From Clostridiaceae bacterium (GTDB lineage Bacteria > Bacillota > Clostridia > Saccharofermentanales > UBA5734): a stretch of 24,596 nucleotides of DNA. The notes under the pieces were generated by a model that had not been told where the DNA came from, ran no database searches, and worked only from the letters and a program-made list of their open reading frames with translations. Of the stretch, positions 21,431-24,596 are shown piece by piece (the first letter of the stretch is position 1; each line of letters starts with the position of its first letter). The translations under genes and the position numbers were made by a program. The stretch covers positions 1 to 24,596 of the forward strand of contig JAAZFW010000011.1 of assembly GCA_012511525.1 (NCBI GenBank), read 5' to 3'.

Positions 21431-22925
21431 ACTGGCCGGCGCCCTGGCCAAACTGGATTACGAGCTGGTGTCGACCGGCGGTACCGCCGCCCAGCTGGAA
21501 CAGGCCGGGCTCAAGGTGACCCGGGTGTCGGACGTGACCGGATTCCCCGAATGCCTGGACGGCCGGGTCAAGACCTTGCACCCCAAGATCCACGGCGGGC
21601 TGCTCGCGGTGCGCACCAACCCGGACCATATGCACCAGCTGGAAGAACTGGCGATTCACCCGATCGACCTGGTGGTCATCAACCTCTATCCGTTCCGCAG
21701 CACCATCCAAAAGGAAGGCGTCAGCCATGAGACCTGCATCGAGAACATCGATATCGGCGGCCCGTCGATGCTGCGCTCCGCGGCAAAAAACTACCGCTCG
21801 GTAACCGTGCTGACCGACCCGGGCGATTACGGGCCGGTTCTGGATGAAATCCAATCACAGGGCGACACCTGCGAGGCGACACGGCTGCGGCTGGCCCGCA
21901 AGGTGTTCGAGCATACCGCCGCCTATGACGCGTTGATCGCCGATTACCTCGGCAAAGTTGACACGAGCGGCGAGGAACCGGGTCTTTTGACCTTGAGCTA
22001 CGAACGCGTCGCGACGCTGCGCTATGGCGAGAACCCGCATCAGCAAGCGGTCTTCTACCGCGAAGCGCTTCCGGCGGCCGGTTCTTTGACCGAAGCGGAG
22101 CAGCTCAACGGCAAAGAGCTGTCCTACAACAACATCGCCGATACGGACGCGGCCATCGGGGTCCTGCGCGAGTTCAGCCAGCCGACCGTGGTCGCGGTCA
22201 AGCATGCCAATCCCTGCGGCGTCGGCTGCGCGGATGACCTGGTAACGGCCTGGAAGAAGGCCTATGCGGCTGATCCGGTCTCGATCTACGGCGGGATCGT
22301 CGCCTGTAACGGCGTGGTGGACGAATCTTTTGTCGCGGCGACCAAAGGGGTGTTCCTCGAGGTGATGGTCGCGCCAGACTATACGCCCGAGGCGTTGGCG
22401 CTGCTCCAGGAACGCAAGAACCTGCGCGTGCTGCGCCTGCCGGCTGTCGCGGCGCCGGCGGACACGGCGCGGCCCGTCCTCAAGGCGGTCTACGGCGGGC
22501 TTCTGGTTCAAAGTCAGGACACAACCGTGCTCGACTGGGCCGAATGCCGCACCGTCACCCGCAAGGCGCTCGATCCGGCGCTCAAGGCAGACCTGGAACT
22601 GGCGATGACGGTGGTCAAGCATGTCAAGTCCAACGCCATTGTCCTGGCCAAAGGCGGCCAGACGGTCGGCATCGGGCCCGGGCAGCTCAACCGCGTCACC
22701 TCGGTCGAGATCGCTGTCAAGCTGGCCGGCGAACACGCGGCCGGCGCCGTGATGGCATCCGACGCCTTTTTCCCCTTTGACGATTGTGTCCGGGTGGCGG
22801 CCGCGGCCGGCATCCGTGCGATCATCCAGCCGGGCGGTTCGATCCGCGACCAGCAATCGATCGACGCCTGTGACGAGCTGGGCCTGGCGATGGTCTTTAC
22901 CGGCCAGCGCCATTTCCGGCATTGA
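21384..22925 (+). CDS. purH: Bifunctional AICAR formyltransferase/IMP cyclohydrolase
   Basis: Catalyses the last two steps to IMP; 513 residues, normal. The N-terminal cyclohydrolase domain has VSTGGTAAQLEQAG, DGRVKTLHPKIHGG and LRSAAKN. The C-terminal formyltransferase domain has ENPHQQAVFYR, LSYNNIADTDAA, AVKHANPCGVG with the catalytic Lys-His pair, SNAIVLAKGGQTVGIGPGQ and QPGGSIRDQ. The ATG at 21384 is chosen for AAAAGGAG upstream, inside purN by 47 bases. purD begins 17 bases after its stop. Both domains look fully functional. Confidence 0.98.
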   Translation: MKRALISVSDKTGLTELAGALAKLDYELVSTGGTAAQLEQAGLKVTRVSDVTGFPECLDGRVKTLHPKIHGGLLAVRTNPDHMHQLEELAIHPIDLVVINLYPFRSTIQKEGVSHETCIENIDIGGPSMLRSAAKNYRSVTVLTDPGDYGPVLDEIQSQGDTCEATRLRLARKVFEHTAAYDALIADYLGKVDTSGEEPGLLTLSYERVATLRYGENPHQQAVFYREALPAAGSLTEAEQLNGKELSYNNIADTDAAIGVLREFSQPTVVAVKHANPCGVGCADDLVTAWKKAYAADPVSIYGGIVACNGVVDESFVAATKGVFLEVMVAPDYTPEALALLQERKNLRVLRLPAVAAPADTARPVLKAVYGGLLVQSQDTTVLDWAECRTVTRKALDPALKADLELAMTVVKHVKSNAIVLAKGGQTVGIGPGQLNRVTSVEIAVKLAGEHAAGAVMASDAFFPFDDCVRVAAAAGIRAIIQPGGSIRDQQSIDACDELGLAMVFTGQRHFRH

Positions 22926-22942
22926 ACCGGGGAGAGCCGGCC

Positions 22943-24199
22943 ATGCGCGTCCTGATCGTGGGCGGCGGCGGACGAGAGCACGCCATCGCCTGGAAACTCA
23001 AGCAAAGCCCCCGGATCAGCCAGCTGTTTTGCGCGCCGGGCAACGCCGGTATCGCAGAGCTGGCGGCGTGTGTCCCGATCAAGGCGACCGACCTTGACGC
23101 ACTGGTCCGTTTTGCCCGCTCCGAAACGATCGATTTGGTGTTTGTCGCCCCCGACGATCCCCTGGCTCTTGGCCTGGTTGACCGGCTCGAGACCGCGGGC
23201 ATCCGGGCTTTCGGTCCGCGCAGCCATGCGGCCGTACTGGAGTCAAGCAAGGCCTTCGCCAAGGACCTGATGCGCCGCTACCGGATTCCGACCGCCGACT
23301 ACCAGGTGTTCGACGATGTCAAAGCGGCCCTGGCCCATGTCGCCGGCGCCGAGCTGCCGCTGGTCGTCAAGGCGGACGGCCTGGCGTTGGGCAAGGGCGT
23401 CGTGATCGCCCATGAGCGGGAAGAGGCCCGCGCGGCCGTCACGGACATGATGGTCAACAGCCGCTTCGGCCAGGCTGGGCAAAAGCTGGTCATCGAGTCC
23501 TTTTTGAGCGGCCCTGAATTGACGCTGCTGGCCTTCACCGATGGGCGAACGATACATCCCATGGTGACCTCGCGGGACCATAAGCGCGCCTGCGACAACG
23601 ACCAGGGTCTCAACACCGGCGGTATGGGCGCGGTCGCCCCCGGCGCCGATCTGGATGAGAACGCCTGGCGCCAGCTGCGTGAGACCATCCTCCAGCCGAC
23701 CGTCGACGCGATGCGCGCCGAGGGGCGGCCCTTCAAGGGCGTGCTCTATTTTGGCCTGATGCTGACGCAAGACGGCCCGAAGGTGATCGAGTACAACGCC
23801 CGGTTCGGCGATCCGGAAGCCCAGGTGGTCCTGCCCCTGTTGGAGACCGATCTGCTCGACATCATCGAGGCCATCCTCGACGAGCGACTTGACCAGCTTG
23901 AAATCCGCTGGAAAAGCGGCGCAGCCTGCTGCGTGGTCGCCGCTTCCGGCGGATACCCGGCTGCTTACCAGACCGGATATCCCATCCTCGGTCTGGATAA
24001 GGTTCCGTCAGACTGCCTGGTTTTCCATGCCGGAACGCGCCGGGAGGGGGATGCGGTCCTGACCAGCGGCGGCCGTGTCCTGGGCGTGACCGCGTTGGGC
24101 CGGACGGTCGAAGAAGCCGTCGGGCGCGCCTATCGGGCGTTGGATGTCATCTCGTTCAAAGACATGCATGCCCGGCGCGATATCGGGCGGCGGCCATGA
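22943..24199 (+). CDS. purD: Phosphoribosylamine-glycine ligase (GAR synthetase)
   Basis: Joins phosphoribosylamine and glycine with ATP to form GAR; 418 residues, an ATP-grasp enzyme. The N-terminal GGGGREHAIAW starts the fold. VVKADGLALGKGVVIA forms the nucleotide-binding grasp, followed by ESFLSGPELTLLAFTDG, then the NTGGMGAVAP and EYNARFGDPEAQ metal-binding blocks. The VAPDDPLALG segment replaces the more usual VGPE form. The start follows GGGGAGAG. The stop overlaps the next start by four bases (ATGA). Confidence 0.98.
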   Translation: MRVLIVGGGGREHAIAWKLKQSPRISQLFCAPGNAGIAELAACVPIKATDLDALVRFARSETIDLVFVAPDDPLALGLVDRLETAGIRAFGPRSHAAVLESSKAFAKDLMRRYRIPTADYQVFDDVKAALAHVAGAELPLVVKADGLALGKGVVIAHEREEARAAVTDMMVNSRFGQAGQKLVIESFLSGPELTLLAFTDGRTIHPMVTSRDHKRACDNDQGLNTGGMGAVAPGADLDENAWRQLRETILQPTVDAMRAEGRPFKGVLYFGLMLTQDGPKVIEYNARFGDPEAQVVLPLLETDLLDIIEAILDERLDQLEIRWKSGAACCVVAASGGYPAAYQTGYPILGLDKVPSDCLVFHAGTRREGDAVLTSGGRVLGVTALGRTVEEAVGRAYRALDVISFKDMHARRDIGRRP

Positions 24200-24596
24200 G
24201 AATCGGGATCTGCGGCGGCACGTTTGACCCCCTGCACAACGGCCATGCCGCCCTGGTGCACGCCGCCCTCGCCAGCGGACAGGTCGACCGTGTCCTGGTC
24301 ATTCCATCCGGGACGCCGCCGCATAAGCGCGGCGACCTGGTCTCGCTGGCATGCTACCGCTATGAAATGGCCAGAAGGGCGTTCGCCGGCGAACCGAACG
24401 TCGATGTGTCGGACATCGAGATCCTGCGCGACGGACCGTCCTATACCTTGGACACTGCCCGCTTGCTCCAGGCCAGCCAGCCCGGTGACACCATTTCCCT
24501 GATCTACGGTTCTGACATCCTGCGCGACATCGAGCGCTGGCACCAGCCGGTCGCCCTGCTGGCCGGATTTCCCCTGCTGCTGGCCGACCGCGGCGG
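24196..24596 (+). CDS. nadD: Nicotinate-nucleotide adenylyltransferase, N-terminal part (cut by window edge)
   Basis: Adds AMP to nicotinate mononucleotide in NAD synthesis. About 133 residues are visible. GGTFDPLHNGH (7-17) is the nucleotidyltransferase signature, followed by IPSGTPPHK, and SYTLDTARLL and GSDILRDIERW typical of NadD. The start ATG overlaps the purD stop by four bases, so it is coupled to the pur operon. The 3' end lies outside the window. Confidence 0.95.
   Translation, partial: MRIGICGGTFDPLHNGHAALVHAALASGQVDRVLVIPSGTPPHKRGDLVSLACYRYEMARRAFAGEPNVDVSDIEILRDGPSYTLDTARLLQASQPGDTISLIYGSDILRDIERWHQPVALLAGFPLLLADRG

Noticed and set aside
21855..22922. 355-codon open frame on the minus strand opposite purH
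   Set aside because: Shadow of purH in GC-rich codons; no domain or start signal.

Overview
The window is 24.6 kb of GC-rich (by eye about 60% or more), densely packed bacterial chromosome. The content points to an anaerobic member of the Bacillota, class Clostridia, of high GC: a UPF0735 ACT-domain gene next to hom, a small zf-trcl zinc-ribbon gene, an Lrp-aminotransferase pair, strong GGAGG ribosome binding sites, and a regulatory-type [FeFe]-hydrogenase cluster with DRTGG, SpoIIAB-like, PHP and thioredoxin-like ferredoxin genes. The genus cannot be read from the sequence. I saw no rRNA, tRNA, CRISPR array, insertion sequence or prophage gene, and no gene-free stretch longer than 300 bases.

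Layout. (1) 3-983: 3' end of polyphosphate kinase ppk1, facing a minus-strand zinc-ribbon membrane protein (1005-1334). (2) 1504-7026: argS, an M3-peptidase-like gene whose catalytic residues are all replaced, an RsmF-type rRNA methyltransferase, and rdgB, all tightly spaced. (3) 7109-8807: ACT-domain protein plus homoserine dehydrogenase, from a promoter inside the rdgB end. (4) 8903-10627: a PAS-like/GGDEF/EAL protein, sharing a bidirectional terminator with a 59-residue zinc-ribbon gene on the minus strand. (5) 11080-15277: the hydrogenase-like cluster: DRTGG protein, SpoIIAB-like ATPase, HydS-like [FeFe] hydrogenase, second DRTGG protein, PHP phosphoesterase, then from an internal promoter a second GHKL ATPase and a 2Fe-2S thioredoxin-like ferredoxin. 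(6) 15318-17282: membrane protein and malic enzyme, ending in a clear terminator. (7) 17393-20161: Lrp regulator, aminotransferase, prfB. (8) 20229-24596: purE-purN-purH-purD-nadD, with nadD cut by the window edge.

How they fit together. Most of the window is housekeeping: translation (argS, rsmF, prfB), nucleotide hygiene and purine synthesis (rdgB, pur genes), NAD synthesis, aspartate-family amino acids (hom) and central carbon (malic enzyme). The part most like an incompletely described system is cluster 5. Its hydrogenase-like protein keeps the four H-cluster cysteines but has alanine at the proton-relay cysteine, and its neighbours are signalling modules (two GHKL ATPases, two DRTGG proteins, a PHP enzyme), not electron-transfer partners. 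I infer a hydrogen- or redox-sensing device that signals through the ATPases. Other points worth checking are the dead M3 peptidase, a PurN with histidine in place of its catalytic aspartate, a degenerate EAL loop, and a prfB whose usual frameshift site looks hard-wired.
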